64,000 bases of DNA, from contig NZ_CP013232.1 in assembly GCF_001584145.1 (NCBI RefSeq), positions 1,860,001 through 1,924,000 on the forward strand, written 5' to 3'. A model generated the notes under the pieces. That model did not search any database. It saw nothing but the letters and a program-made list of their open reading frames with translations, and was not told the origin of the DNA. This document shows positions 16,816-26,618 of the stretch, piece after piece (position 1 is the first letter of the stretch; each line of letters begins with the position of its first letter). Made by a program: the position numbers and the translations under genes. This DNA comes from Collimonas fungivorans (GTDB lineage Bacteria; Pseudomonadota; Gammaproteobacteria; Burkholderiales; Burkholderiaceae_D).

Positions 16816-17724
16816 ATGGGAAAAATCTACATCGGCATCTCCGGCTGGCGTTATGCGCCGTGGCGCGGCGTATTTTATCCGGATGGCCTGAAGCAGGCCG
16901 ACGAGCTGGCGTTCGCTTCGCGCGCCTTGCCGTCGATTGAACTCAACGGTTCGTTTTACGCGCTGCAACGGCCGGAAAGCTACAGCGCCTGGTACCAGGC
17001 GACGCCGCCGGGATTTGTCTTCAGCCACAAAGGCAACCGTTTCATCACCCACATCCAGCGCTTGCGCGACATTGAAGGGCCGCTGGCGAACGTGTTCGCC
17101 TCCGGCGTCCTTAACCTGCGCGAAAAGCTGGGGCCGTTCCTGTGGCAGTTCCCACCCAGCTTTCGTTATGATGCCGGACTGGTCGAACATTTCCTCAGCC
17201 TGCTGCCGTCCGATACGGAACAGGCGCTTGCTCTGGCGCGTCATCGCGAGCCGCGCATGCACGGCCACAGTGCCCTGGCCATCGACAAGAAACGCAAATT
17301 GCGCCATGCGATGGAAATCCGCCATGACAGCTTCGTCGACGCATCCTTCATCGCGCTGCTGCGCAAATACCATGTGGCGCTGGTGGTGGCGGACGCGGCC
17401 GGGAAATGGCCTTACCAGGAAGACGTAACCGCGGATTTCATGTACCTGCGCCTGCATGGTGAGAAAGAATTGTATTCGGGCGGTTATACCGAAGAGGCGA
17501 TTGACCGCTGGGCGGAACGCATCCGCACCTGGAGCAAAGGCGCGCAACCGAGAGAAAGCAAATTGACTTCCGGTACCGCGCCCTCGCAGCGTGCCAGCCG
17601 CGACATCTACTGCTACTTCGATAACGACGTCAAAGTGAAAGCGCCGTTCGACGCGCACCGCCTGATCGACAAGCTGGGACTGGAGCTGGACCTGGCGCCG
17701 CTCGGCGCTCAGACCGGCTCGTAG
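16816..17724 (+). CDS. DUF72 (YecE-like) family protein
   Basis: A 302-residue cytoplasmic TIM-barrel-like protein of DUF72. Recognisable marks are GISGWRYAPWRGVFYP at residues 5-20, VELNGSFY-type segment IELNGSFYALQRPESY, FVFSHKGNRFITH, and YLRLHGEKELYSGGY near residue 215. Its biochemical role is not established; some members have been linked to Fe-S or nucleic-acid metabolism only by context. No informative neighbours. The 3' end overlaps the small minus-strand gene by 16 bp. Confidence 0.85.
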   Translation: MGKIYIGISGWRYAPWRGVFYPDGLKQADELAFASRALPSIELNGSFYALQRPESYSAWYQATPPGFVFSHKGNRFITHIQRLRDIEGPLANVFASGVLNLREKLGPFLWQFPPSFRYDAGLVEHFLSLLPSDTEQALALARHREPRMHGHSALAIDKKRKLRHAMEIRHDSFVDASFIALLRKYHVALVVADAAGKWPYQEDVTADFMYLRLHGEKELYSGGYTEEAIDRWAERIRTWSKGAQPRESKLTSGTAPSQRASRDIYCYFDNDVKVKAPFDAHRLIDKLGLELDLAPLGAQTGS

Positions 17725-18035
17725 CCTGTTTTGCTTAAAACGCTGATCCGCTCTTTTCCTTGTGTACGAAGATGAGCGACAGCTTTTATAAACAAGGCAT
17801 TCTTGAAATCGGCTTGTCCCAGGATTTTATATTTTGCTTTTCCGAAAATACGCCATCGCTTGTCATTCTTTTTCTTCAAGATATGAGCATCAAGGGGAGC
17901 GTCGCTATAACTGCGGGCGATATAACTCAAACCGTTTTCAGAAAACTCATAGATATCGTATTCGTAGTAATAATCGTACATTCCATTTTCATCAAGCTCA
18001 CTCTTGTCGATGTGGTGTGTACTCGTGATTTCCAT
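17709..18035 (-). CDS. Hypothetical protein, Tyr/Asp-rich, AT-rich gene
   Basis: A 108-residue protein of unknown function with no signal peptide or membrane segment. It contains the acidic/aromatic stretch YDYYYEYDIYEF (residues 20-31) and a basic C-terminal half with KKKNDKRWRIFGKAKYK. An excellent ribosome site (AGGAGAGG) precedes the ATG, so it is likely expressed. The gene is markedly more AT-rich than its neighbours, suggesting recent acquisition. It converges with the DUF72 gene and overlaps its end. Confidence 0.7.
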   Translation of the reverse strand: MEITSTHHIDKSELDENGMYDYYYEYDIYEFSENGLSYIARSYSDAPLDAHILKKKNDKRWRIFGKAKYKILGQADFKNALFIKAVAHLRTQGKERISVLSKTGYEPV

Positions 18036-18188
18036 ATCCTCTCCTGCGTTTCAGGGCCTTCGCATGGTGCCTGGCAAGGCGCAATCCTGGCAAAGATTAT
18101 ACGGCCCCGTCGTGTGCTTCCGGACTTGCTCTCACTCCGCGGGAAAGGCGTAGACTGATATCCCTTTTCATAGCAAGCGGTTGATTTC

Positions 18189-18788
18189 ATGAAACGCATT
18201 CATCACGTGCCCGGGCAACTTTATTTGCCTGGCTTCGAAGCACCGCCGCAGCCAACCGACCGCTTGTTCTTTGCGCTCATTCCAACCCCGGATGCTGCTG
18301 CTGCCATCGTACGGCAGAGGGGGCTGTTGCGCGACGAGTATGGGGTGACAGGCAAGCCGATCGGGATGACTCGCCTGCATGTCACCTTGATCCACCTGGG
18401 CGACTATCTGGAACTGCCGCAAGGCGTCGTCAAAGCGGCAATGACGGCGGCGGAGAGCGTCAAGGCGGCGCCGTTCGATGTCGTTTTCGACCAGGCCAAG
18501 AGTTTTCACGGCAGGCCGCGCAAACGCCCTTTGGTCCTGCTGGGCGACGATGGCGTCGCTGCTCTGGAAAAATTCCAGAAGACGCTCGGCAAGGCGCTGG
18601 AGAAAGCCGGCTTCGGAAAAGCAAATCCACATTACACGCCTCACGTCACCCTGTTGTACGACAATCGCCTGGTTCCGCCAGGAACGATCGAACCCATCAG
18701 CTGGACCGCGCGCGAATTTGTCCTTGTGCATAGCCTGCTTGGCCAGACCCGGCACATACAACTGGGGCGCTGGGCATTATCGTCCTGA
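18189..18788 (+). CDS. thpR: RNA 2',3'-cyclic phosphodiesterase (2'-5' RNA ligase family)
   Basis: A 199-residue protein of the 2H phosphoesterase superfamily. The two catalytic H-x-T-x motifs are HVTLIHLGDY (residues about 64-67) and HVTLLYDNR (about 155-158), the full two-histidine active site. RLFFALIP-like segment RLFFALIPTPDAAAAI opens the fold. It hydrolyses 2',3'-cyclic phosphate RNA ends and can ligate 2'-5' bonds. The first ten residues contain a PGQLYLPGF segment common in betaproteobacterial members. It appears monocistronic. Confidence 0.9.
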   Translation: MKRIHHVPGQLYLPGFEAPPQPTDRLFFALIPTPDAAAAIVRQRGLLRDEYGVTGKPIGMTRLHVTLIHLGDYLELPQGVVKAAMTAAESVKAAPFDVVFDQAKSFHGRPRKRPLVLLGDDGVAALEKFQKTLGKALEKAGFGKANPHYTPHVTLLYDNRLVPPGTIEPISWTAREFVLVHSLLGQTRHIQLGRWALSS

Positions 18789-19086
18789 TGTTCCAAAGCC
18801 ATATGCCGGGTGCTTCGGATTGCTAAAAAAGCAGCGTTTCACTGTTCGAATATAGCCCGCGCGTCGCTGGAACGGTCTTTCTACGCTAAAATACAGGGTT
18901 GGGTCGGCATCTGCTCATGGGTTTGAGGCAGAAATGCAGCTTTCCCGCAAATCGACCTATCCCCCAAACCAGCGAAAAACCAACGTTTTTGATAGTGAAA
19001 ACGCCGGAAAACTGCGAGTATTGACAGTGTCAGGCCCGATATCCATACGGATATGCAGCGGCTGGCGAACATATGCGAGAAGCACC
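18789..19086. other. 298-bp leader region before queE
   Basis: The queE reading frame is open back to 18934 but this part lacks family similarity. TAAAAT (18887-18892) and TTGACA (19021-19026) are isolated promoter-like hexamers without good partners. I looked for a preQ1 riboswitch core and found none. Confidence 0.4.
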
Positions 19087-19722
19087 GTGACCTACAGCAT
19101 CAAGGAAATTTTCTACACATTGCAAGGCGAGGGCACCCATGCCGGCCGCCCTGCAGTGTTTTGCCGCTTCAGCGGCTGCAACTTGTGGACCGGCCGCGAA
19201 GAGGACCGCAGCAGCGCGGTCTGCCAGTTCTGCGATACCGATTTTGTCGGCACCGACGGCGAAGGCGGCGGCAAGTTCAAGGACAGCGCGGCGCTGGCCG
19301 ATACTATCAATGCGCTCTGGCCGGAGACCTACGCCGCCAGCAAGTTCGTGGTGTTCACCGGCGGCGAACCCTTGCTGCAGCTGGATGCGGCGCTGATAGA
19401 CAGCATGCATGCGGCCGGTTTCGAGATCGCCATCGAAACCAACGGCACGTTGCTGCCGCCGCCAGGCATAGACTGGATCTGCGTCAGCCCGAAGATGGGT
19501 TCGGTGCTGAAGCTGCGCAAGGGCAATGAGCTGAAAGTGGTGATCCCTCAGCTCGGCCAGTCGCTGGCGGCATACGAATCGCTTGATTTCGAACATTTCT
19601 ATGTGCAGGCCATGGATGGCCCGCAACTGGCGCACAATCTGGAACTGGCGATTGAGACCTGCAAGCGCAACCCGAAATGGAAGCTGAGCCTGCAAACCCA
19701 CAAGCTGCTGCAGATTCCCTGA
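19087..19722 (+). CDS. queE: 7-carboxy-7-deazaguanine synthase
   Basis: A 211-residue radical SAM enzyme that converts 6-carboxytetrahydropterin to 7-carboxy-7-deazaguanine in queuosine synthesis. The iron-sulfur cysteines are in CRFSGCNLWTG and VCQFCDTDF, the extended C-x14-C-x2-C form of proteobacterial QueE. GGEPLLQLD is the SAM-binding GGE motif. The start is the GTG at 19087 (VTYSIKEIFYTLQGEG), which gives normal family length; upstream in-frame ATG 18934 would add 51 unsupported residues. It is the first gene of queE-queD-tadA-ldcA, so QueE and QueD, which act consecutively, are co-transcribed. Confidence 0.92.
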   Translation: MTYSIKEIFYTLQGEGTHAGRPAVFCRFSGCNLWTGREEDRSSAVCQFCDTDFVGTDGEGGGKFKDSAALADTINALWPETYAASKFVVFTGGEPLLQLDAALIDSMHAAGFEIAIETNGTLLPPPGIDWICVSPKMGSVLKLRKGNELKVVIPQLGQSLAAYESLDFEHFYVQAMDGPQLAHNLELAIETCKRNPKWKLSLQTHKLLQIP

Positions 19723-19749
19723 ACAGATTTTTTAAAGAAACGATTACCC

Positions 19750-20199
19750 ATGCTTACCATCACCCGCAAACTTGAATTCGACGCCGGCCACCGGATCCCC
19801 GACCACAAGAGTCAGTGCCGCAACCTGCACGGCCATCGTTATACGCTGGAAATCACCCTGGTCGGCGCCGTGATTGAAGTCGAGGGCAGTTCCGACAACG
19901 GCATGATCATGGATTTTTCCGACATCAAGACGCTGGCGAAACAGCATCTGGTGGATGTCTGGGACCACGCTTTCCTGGTCTACGAAAAAGACACGGCGGT
20001 GCGTGATTTCCTGGCGACGCTGCCGGACCACAAGACCGTCATCATCGACCGTATCCCGACAGTGGAAAACCTGGCGCGCACCGCCTACGATATCCTCAAG
20101 GCGGCTTACAAGGACCACTACGGCACCGGCTTGCATCTGCAAAAACTGGTGCTGCACGAAACGCCTAATTGCTGGGCCGAGATTTCCGAAGACCGTTGA
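19750..20199 (+). CDS. queD: 6-carboxytetrahydropterin synthase
   Basis: A 149-residue PTPS/QueD enzyme that converts 7,8-dihydroneopterin triphosphate to 6-carboxytetrahydropterin. The Zn-binding histidines are in FDAGHRI and CRNLHGHRY, and the catalytic Cys is in SQCRNLHGH. MIMDFSDIK and WDHAFLV are further family motifs. It lies 27 bp after queE and supplies its substrate. Confidence 0.93.
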   Translation: MLTITRKLEFDAGHRIPDHKSQCRNLHGHRYTLEITLVGAVIEVEGSSDNGMIMDFSDIKTLAKQHLVDVWDHAFLVYEKDTAVRDFLATLPDHKTVIIDRIPTVENLARTAYDILKAAYKDHYGTGLHLQKLVLHETPNCWAEISEDR

Positions 20200-21614
<1,415 letters not shown>

Positions 21615-21650
21615 TTTCTGCGGGCAGAGGCAGCTGCTTTCCAATTAATT

Positions 21651-21849
21651 CGACTCTCGTATATTGAACCTACCGCATCGCCATTGGATAATCATGATGT
21701 CGAAGCGGTCGGGCAGAGTGATGCCGATTAGACTGAGTGCGGTTGAGCACGTGGGTCAGATAGGTGCCTCTGCCCGTTTCATTTTATAAGTCCGAACGGT
21801 ATCTTGGGCCATCGCCTGGCGCGTAAGCCCGCATACGAGAAAGGTCAAA
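21651..21849 (+). ncRNA. Candidate IS110 bridge RNA region
   Basis: This is the left noncoding end of the element. GGGCAGAG (21711-21718) can pair with CTCTGCCC (21768-21775), closing a loop that contains GGGTCAGATA (21753-21762), exactly complementary to the element's right end (22854-22863). ACGGTATCT (21796-21804) is identical to 22850-22858. IS110-group recombinases are known to use an RNA made from this end whose loops pair with donor and target DNA. The assignment here is inferred from position and these short matches. Confidence 0.4.
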
Positions 21850-22860
21850 ATGGAAACGGTGTGCGCAGTTGTTGGTATCGATGTGAGCAAGAAGAAGCTC
21901 GATATTGCCTTGCTGGTCAACGGCAAGACCAAGGCCAAGGTGGTGGATAATTCGGCCGAGGGATACAAATTACTCCTGGAGTGGTTAAGCAAGGCGAAAG
22001 TCGCTAAAGAAACGCTGCATGTCTGCATGGAGGCCACTGGGATTTACTATGAACCGGTGGCATTGGCGCTGCATGACGCAGCAATGAGCGTTAGCGTGGT
22101 CAATCCGGCCTGCATCAAAGGCTTCGGCCATAGTGAGAATATCCGCAACAAGAACGATACTGCCGATGCCGGACTCATTGCGCGCTATTGCGCTGCCATG
22201 AAGCCCGCGCCTTGGGTGCCGCCACCGCTGGAACAGCGCCAGTTGCGGGCTTGGTCGATGCGAGTACAAGCATTAAAGGATATTCGCCAACAGGAAGAAA
22301 ACCGGCTTGAAGCGAACACCTTCACCGGTATGAGCGACGTCGCCGACCATGTGAAGCAACACATCGCCTGGCTAAGCGCTGAGATCAAAAAATTGGAGGG
22401 TGACATCGATGATCACATCGATCGACATCCCGGCCTCAAGCATGATGCCGAGCTCATCACGAGCATCCCAGGTATCGGCGGCACTACGGTGGCGAGGATC
22501 TTAGGCCAGTTGGGTGACATCCGGAGATTTGACAGCGCCAAGGCATTTGCCGCATTTCTCGGCGTAACTCCGAAACAACGCAGCTCCGGCACCTCCATCA
22601 AAGGTCGAACCATGATTAGCCGAGTTGGAAGCATGTCTATGCGGGCGGCGCTTTATATGCCTAGCTTAGTAGCATGTCGACACAACCCGCTACTACGTCG
22701 CTTTGCTGAGCGACTATTGGCCACCGGTATGGCAAAAAAAGCTGTAATCGGGGCCGTGATGCACAAAATGACACATCTGATTTACGGAGTGGTCCGTACT
22801 GGCAAGCCCTTCGATCCCAATTATTTAGCGAACGGCCTTGCTATTCAAGACGGTATCTGA
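21850..22860 (+). CDS. IS110-family transposase
   Basis: A 336-residue DEDD-type recombinase. The N-terminal RuvC-like domain starts CAVVGIDVSKKKLDIALL (first Asp), with CMEATGIYYEP (Glu) and NKNDTADAGLIARY (the Asp pair). The C-terminal Transposase_20 domain contains ITSIPGIGGTTVARILGQLGD and AFLGVTPKQRSSG with the catalytic Ser in the GTSIKGRTMISRVGS segment. It appears intact and therefore potentially active. Confidence 0.95.
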   Translation: METVCAVVGIDVSKKKLDIALLVNGKTKAKVVDNSAEGYKLLLEWLSKAKVAKETLHVCMEATGIYYEPVALALHDAAMSVSVVNPACIKGFGHSENIRNKNDTADAGLIARYCAAMKPAPWVPPPLEQRQLRAWSMRVQALKDIRQQEENRLEANTFTGMSDVADHVKQHIAWLSAEIKKLEGDIDDHIDRHPGLKHDAELITSIPGIGGTTVARILGQLGDIRRFDSAKAFAAFLGVTPKQRSSGTSIKGRTMISRVGSMSMRAALYMPSLVACRHNPLLRRFAERLLATGMAKKAVIGAVMHKMTHLIYGVVRTGKPFDPNYLANGLAIQDGI

Positions 22861-22866
22861 CCCTAA

Positions 22867-23727
22867 TTAATTGGCGGCTGCCAGCAGCCATTCTCTGAAG
22901 GCTTGCATCGCGGGGGTGGCTTGTTTTGATTTGAGGCGGGTCAGCCAGTAGCTGCCGCTGGCGATTTCGATGTCGAACGGGCGGGTCAGGCGGCCGTGCT
23001 GCAATTCGCGGGCGAACATGCGGGCCGGCAGCAGCGCTACGCCGGCGCCTTGGGCGGCGGCTTCGGCCATGGTGAGCGAGGAATCGAATACCGTGCCTCG
23101 CAGCAGCGGGCAGGGCAGGTCTGCGGCGGCGAACCATGCGGCCCATTCGTCGGTGCGGTAGGAGCGCAGCAATATTTGCCCGGCGAGGTCGGCCGGATCG
23201 CGTAGGAAAGAGGCGATGGCGGGCGAACACATCGGCGACAGCGGCGCCGCCAGCAGCTCTTCAGCTTCTGTCGAGTGCCAGGCGCCGTCGCCGAAACGGA
23301 TGGCGTAGTCCAGGCCCTCGCCGGCGATGTCGACTCGGTTATTGTTGGTGAACAGGCGGAAGTCGACGAACGGGTGGGCTTGCTGGAAATCGCGCAGGCG
23401 CGGGATCAGCCAGCCGACGGCGAAGGTGCCGACCGCGCCCACCGTCAGTACTTCGCGCAGCCGGCGGCCGTCGCCGAACTGCTGCAGCACGGCTCCTATG
23501 CGTCCGAACGATTCCGCCAGCACCGGCAGCAGGGCGATGCCCTCGTCGGTCAGCGCCAGCCCGCGCGGCAGCCGGCGGAACAGTTGCACGCCCATTCTTT
23601 CTTCAAGATTTTTTACCTGCTGGCTGATCGCGGCTTGCGTGACGTTCAGCTCGGAGGCCGCGCGGGTGAAGCTGAGCAAGCGCGCAGAAACTTCGAAAGC
23701 GCGTAGGGAATTCAAGGGGAGGTGCAT
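22867..23727 (-). CDS. LysR-family regulator, AmpR/GcvA-like
   Basis: A 286-residue regulator with start MHLPLNSLRAFEVSARLLSFTRAASELNVTQAAISQQVKNLEE (given in parts: HTH about residues 18-40), the classic AmpR/GcvA N-terminus. The ATG at 23727 follows GGAGAAA. It is divergent from a class A beta-lactamase, the standard ampR-bla or penR-penA arrangement, so it probably controls that gene. Its last codons border the IS110 right end; the Asn-stop may have been altered by the insertion, although the overall length is normal. Confidence 0.88.
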   Translation of the reverse strand: MHLPLNSLRAFEVSARLLSFTRAASELNVTQAAISQQVKNLEERMGVQLFRRLPRGLALTDEGIALLPVLAESFGRIGAVLQQFGDGRRLREVLTVGAVGTFAVGWLIPRLRDFQQAHPFVDFRLFTNNNRVDIAGEGLDYAIRFGDGAWHSTEAEELLAAPLSPMCSPAIASFLRDPADLAGQILLRSYRTDEWAAWFAAADLPCPLLRGTVFDSSLTMAEAAAQGAGVALLPARMFARELQHGRLTRPFDIEIASGSYWLTRLKSKQATPAMQAFREWLLAAAN

Positions 23728-23799
23728 GGTGTTTCTCCGTCTTTGCAATAGTATTTCTTATGCCTTACCTTGGATATTGTAGCTTGAGCGGCAGCCGGG

Positions 23800-23815
23800 T
23801 CAACGTTATCGTTGA
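23800..23815. promoter_or_regulatory. Dyad between ampR-like gene and beta-lactamase
   Basis: TCAACG (23800-23805) and CGTTGA (23810-23815) form a perfect inverted repeat with a TTAT centre, 30 bp upstream of the beta-lactamase ATG in the 118-bp divergent region. It is a plausible LysR-type binding site. Confidence 0.5.
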
Positions 23816-23845
23816 TGCCTTCTTCACTAAATCCAGAGGGAAAAC

Positions 23846-24754
23846 ATGAAACGACGCCAGTTTGCCGGAAACCTGGGGGCAGCCTTGGGAGCGCTGGTCT
23901 TAAGCGGCTACACTCAGAAATCCTGGGCCTCGGCCGCCGCTGCCGCTAAGCCGGTCGCCGATCCGGTCACCCGGCAATTGCGCCAGATAGAGGCCAAGAG
24001 CGGCGGCCGCCTCGGCGTTGCCATCCTCGACACCGCTAGCGGACAAAGCCATGCCTATCGCGGCGATGAACTGTTTCCCATGTGCAGCACCTTCAAATTG
24101 CTGGCGGCGGGATTGACGCTGCATCGTGTGGACCAGGCGCAGGAGCAGCTGGCGCGGCGCATCCGCTACGAAACTGCCGAGCTGGTTCCGTATTCTCCCG
24201 CCACCGAGAAACATGCCGGCGGCGATGGCATGTCGGTGGCGGAACTGTGCGAAGCAACCCTCACCCTGAGCGACAATACCGCCGCCAACCTGCTGCTGCA
24301 CAGCTTCGGCGGCCCGACTCAGCTGACGGCCTACCTGCGTTCCCTGGGCGACAAGGTGACCCGGCTTGACCGCATCGAGCCTGACCTCAACCAGGCCACC
24401 CCGGGCGATCCGCGCGATACCACGTCGCCCAGCGCGATGCTGTCCACCATGCAACAACTGCTGCTGGGAAATGCTTTGTCGGCCGATTCCCGCAAACAGC
24501 TGGCCACCTGGCTGCTGGCGAATAAAACCGGCGACAAGCGCTTGCGCGCCTTGCTGCCGGCCGGCTGGCGGGTAGCCGACAAGACTGGCTCTGGCGCCTA
24601 CGGCAGCACCAACGACATCGGCATGCTGCTTCCGCCCGGCCGGGCACCGCTGCTGGTAGCGGCTTACCTGACCGGGACCAAGGCGTCGGAAGCAACGCGT
24701 AATGCAACCCTGGCAGAAGTCGGGCGCCTGGCGGCGTCGCTGGCGGCGAAGTAA
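23846..24754 (+). CDS. Class A beta-lactamase
   Basis: A 302-residue periplasmic serine beta-lactamase with all class A motifs: STFK (nucleophile Ser81, Lys84 here), SDN (142-144), E178-x-x-x-N182 in RIEPDLNQA (the omega-loop general base) and KTG (246-248) followed by SGAYGSTND. The N-terminus MKRRQFAGNLGAALGALVLS is a Tat-type signal with twin Arg. A Cys precedes the catalytic Ser (MCSTFK, Ambler 69), but the position equivalent to Ambler 238 is Gly, so the disulfide of KPC/SME carbapenemases is absent. It is divergent from an AmpR-like regulator and is probably inducible through peptidoglycan-fragment signalling. The spectrum is unpredictable from sequence. Confidence 0.94.
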   Translation: MKRRQFAGNLGAALGALVLSGYTQKSWASAAAAAKPVADPVTRQLRQIEAKSGGRLGVAILDTASGQSHAYRGDELFPMCSTFKLLAAGLTLHRVDQAQEQLARRIRYETAELVPYSPATEKHAGGDGMSVAELCEATLTLSDNTAANLLLHSFGGPTQLTAYLRSLGDKVTRLDRIEPDLNQATPGDPRDTTSPSAMLSTMQQLLLGNALSADSRKQLATWLLANKTGDKRLRALLPAGWRVADKTGSGAYGSTNDIGMLLPPGRAPLLVAAYLTGTKASEATRNATLAEVGRLAASLAAK

Positions 24755-24860
24755 GGCGATAGGTCGGAAATCTGGCCGGATTCATGGAAATAGTCGCGGC
24801 AGGCGTTGGTTTTATGCCGGTTCATGCAGTGCACAAATGTGGATACTGCGGGGGATACTG

Positions 24861-24866
24861 TATAAT
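24861..24866 (+). promoter_or_regulatory. -10 element before the ABC-F gene
   Basis: A perfect TATAAT sits 50 bp upstream of the ABC-F start, preceded by two direct copies of GGATACTG (24841-24848 and 24853-24860). The -35 is poor (TGTGGA-like), so the repeats may bind an activator or simply be chance. Confidence 0.5.
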
Positions 24867-24916
24867 GCCGCGACTATCTAACCCCATGATTCAATTAAGA
24901 AAAGACCAAATCTAAG

Positions 24917-26518
24917 ATGTTGTCCACCGCAAATATCACGATGCAGTTCGGCCCCAAGCCGCTGTTTGAAAACATTTCCGTCAAATTCGGCGATGGCAAC
25001 CGTTATGGCCTGATCGGCGCCAACGGCTGCGGCAAGTCGACCTTCATGAAGATCCTGGGCGGCGACCTGGAGTCGTCGGGCGGCAACGTGATGCTCGATC
25101 AGAACGAGCGCCTGGGTAAATTGCGCCAGGACCAGTTCGCGTTTGAAGAAATGCGCGTGCTGGACGTGGTGATGATGGGACACACGGAAATGTGGGCGGC
25201 GATGGCTGAGCGCGACGCGATCTATGCCAATCCGGAAGCCACCGACGACGACTACATGAAGGCGGCCGACCTGGAAGCCAAGTTTGCCGAATACGACGGT
25301 TATACCGCCGAAGCGCGCGCCGGCGAACTGCTGCTGGGCGTGGGTGTCTCGATCGACCAGCACCAAGGCCCGATGAGCAATGTCGCGCCGGGCTGGAAAC
25401 TGCGCGTGCTGCTGGCGCAGGCGCTGTTTTCGAATCCGGATATCCTGCTGCTCGACGAGCCGACCAACAACCTCGACATCAATACCATCCGCTGGCTGGA
25501 AGATGTGCTGAACCAGCGCAATTCGACCATGATCATCATTTCCCATGATCGCCACTTCCTGAACCAGGTGTGCACCCACATGGCCGACATGGACTACGGC
25601 ACCCTGAAGGTTTATCCGGGCAATTACGACGACTACATGCTGGCTTCCTCGCAAGCGCGTGCGCAGCAGCTGTCGGTGAACGCCAAGGCCAAGGACAAGG
25701 TCGCCGAACTGCAGGATTTCGTGCGCCGCTTCTCGGCCAACAAATCGAAGGCGCGCCAGGCGACATCGCGCGCCAAGCAGATCGAAAAAATCAAGGTCGA
25801 GGATGTCAAGCCTTCGAGCCGCGCCAATCCTTTCGTGCGTTTCGACGGCGAGAAAAAACTGCATCGGCTGGCGGTGGAAGTGCAAAGCATCAGCAAGACG
25901 TATGACCGGCCGATTTTCAAGAACTTCAACATCATGGTCGAAGCCGGCGAAAAAATCGCCATCATCGGCGCCAACGGCGCCGGTAAAACCACCTTGTTGC
26001 GCAGCATCGGCGGCAGCGACATCGCCGGCCTGGCGGCCGACAGCGGCCTGGTGAAGTGGGCGGAAAATGCCAACGTCGGCTACATGCCGCAGGATCCGAC
26101 TGACGATTTCGCCACCGACAAGACGCTCACCGACTGGATGGGGCAGTGGACCCAGGAAGGCGACGATGACCAGGCCGTGCGTTCCAGCCTGGGCCGCCTG
26201 CTGTTCAGCGGCGACGACGTCAAGAAGTCGGTCAAGGTGCTGTCCGGCGGTGAAAAGGGCCGCATGATGTACGGCAAGCTGATGCTGGGCCGCCATAACG
26301 TGCTGCTGCTGGACGAACCGACCAACCACATGGACATGGAGTCGATCGAGTCGCTCAACATCGCGCTGGAAAAATATGCCGGCACCCTGATCTTCGTCTC
26401 GCATGACCGCGAGTTCGTCTCATCGCTGGCCACCCGCGTGCTGGAAGTCAAGGAAAACGAAGTGGTCGACTTCCAGGGCTCCTACGAGGATTACCTGAGC
26501 AGCCAGGGCATCGAGTAA
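24917..26518 (+). CDS. ybiT: ABC-F family ATPase, YbiT-like
   Basis: A 533-residue cytoplasmic protein with two ABC domains and no membrane part. Domain 1 has Walker [10 protein letters not shown] (about 34-42) and [11 protein letters not shown]; domain 2 has GANGAGKTT (about 354) and [11 protein letters not shown]. The linker between them is rich in Lys/Arg ([21 protein letters not shown], about 270-290) and inserts into the ribosomal E site in this family. ABC-F proteins relieve ribosome stalling; YbiT is the closest well-known member by length and start ([12 protein letters not shown]). It is monocistronic, with a strong terminator. Confidence 0.92.
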   Translation: MLSTANITMQFGPKPLFENISVKFGDGNRYGLIGANGCGKSTFMKILGGDLESSGGNVMLDQNERLGKLRQDQFAFEEMRVLDVVMMGHTEMWAAMAERDAIYANPEATDDDYMKAADLEAKFAEYDGYTAEARAGELLLGVGVSIDQHQGPMSNVAPGWKLRVLLAQALFSNPDILLLDEPTNNLDINTIRWLEDVLNQRNSTMIIISHDRHFLNQVCTHMADMDYGTLKVYPGNYDDYMLASSQARAQQLSVNAKAKDKVAELQDFVRRFSANKSKARQATSRAKQIEKIKVEDVKPSSRANPFVRFDGEKKLHRLAVEVQSISKTYDRPIFKNFNIMVEAGEKIAIIGANGAGKTTLLRSIGGSDIAGLAADSGLVKWAENANVGYMPQDPTDDFATDKTLTDWMGQWTQEGDDDQAVRSSLGRLLFSGDDVKKSVKVLSGGEKGRMMYGKLMLGRHNVLLLDEPTNHMDMESIESLNIALEKYAGTLIFVSHDREFVSSLATRVLEVKENEVVDFQGSYEDYLSSQGIE

Positions 26519-26573
26519 ATCGCCAGGCGCGGGAATCCCTGCGCCATGAAGTAACAGAAAAAGCAAAAAAACA

Positions 26574-26605
26574 GCGTGGCAGAATTTATCTGCCACGCTT
26601 TTTTT
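26574..26605 (+). terminator. Terminator of the ABC-F gene
   Basis: GCGTGGCAGA (26574-26583) pairs perfectly with TCTGCCACGC (26589-26598) around ATTTA, followed by seven T. The A-rich left side lets it serve the converging minus-strand gene's end as well. Confidence 0.93.
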
Positions 26606-26618
26606 ATCGCTGCGTTGT

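Larger units (their letters stand above)
21651..22863 (+). mobile_element. IS110-family insertion sequence
   Basis: A single-transposase element of about 1.2 kb between ldcA and a LysR gene. AATTAATT occurs at both ends (21643-21650 and 22864-22871), together making CCAATTAATT...AATTAATTGG, so the probable empty site is the palindrome CCAATTAATTGG. The right end abuts the transposase stop, whereas the left end has about 200 noncoding bases, the arrangement of the IS110 group rather than IS1111. A tighter alternative boundary is 21753-22863, defined by the 10-bp inverted repeat GGGTCAGATA / TATCTGACCC (1,111 bp). Exact ends need an empty-site comparison. Confidence 0.75.

Noticed and set aside
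18880..19086. preQ1 riboswitch upstream of queE
   Set aside because: Neither the class I pyrimidine/AAAACTA core nor the class II layout could be found.
24878..26404. 508-codon minus-strand open frame opposite the ABC-F gene
   Set aside because: Composition is typical of an antisense frame of a GC-rich gene; the plus strand encodes a complete two-domain ABC-F ATPase.
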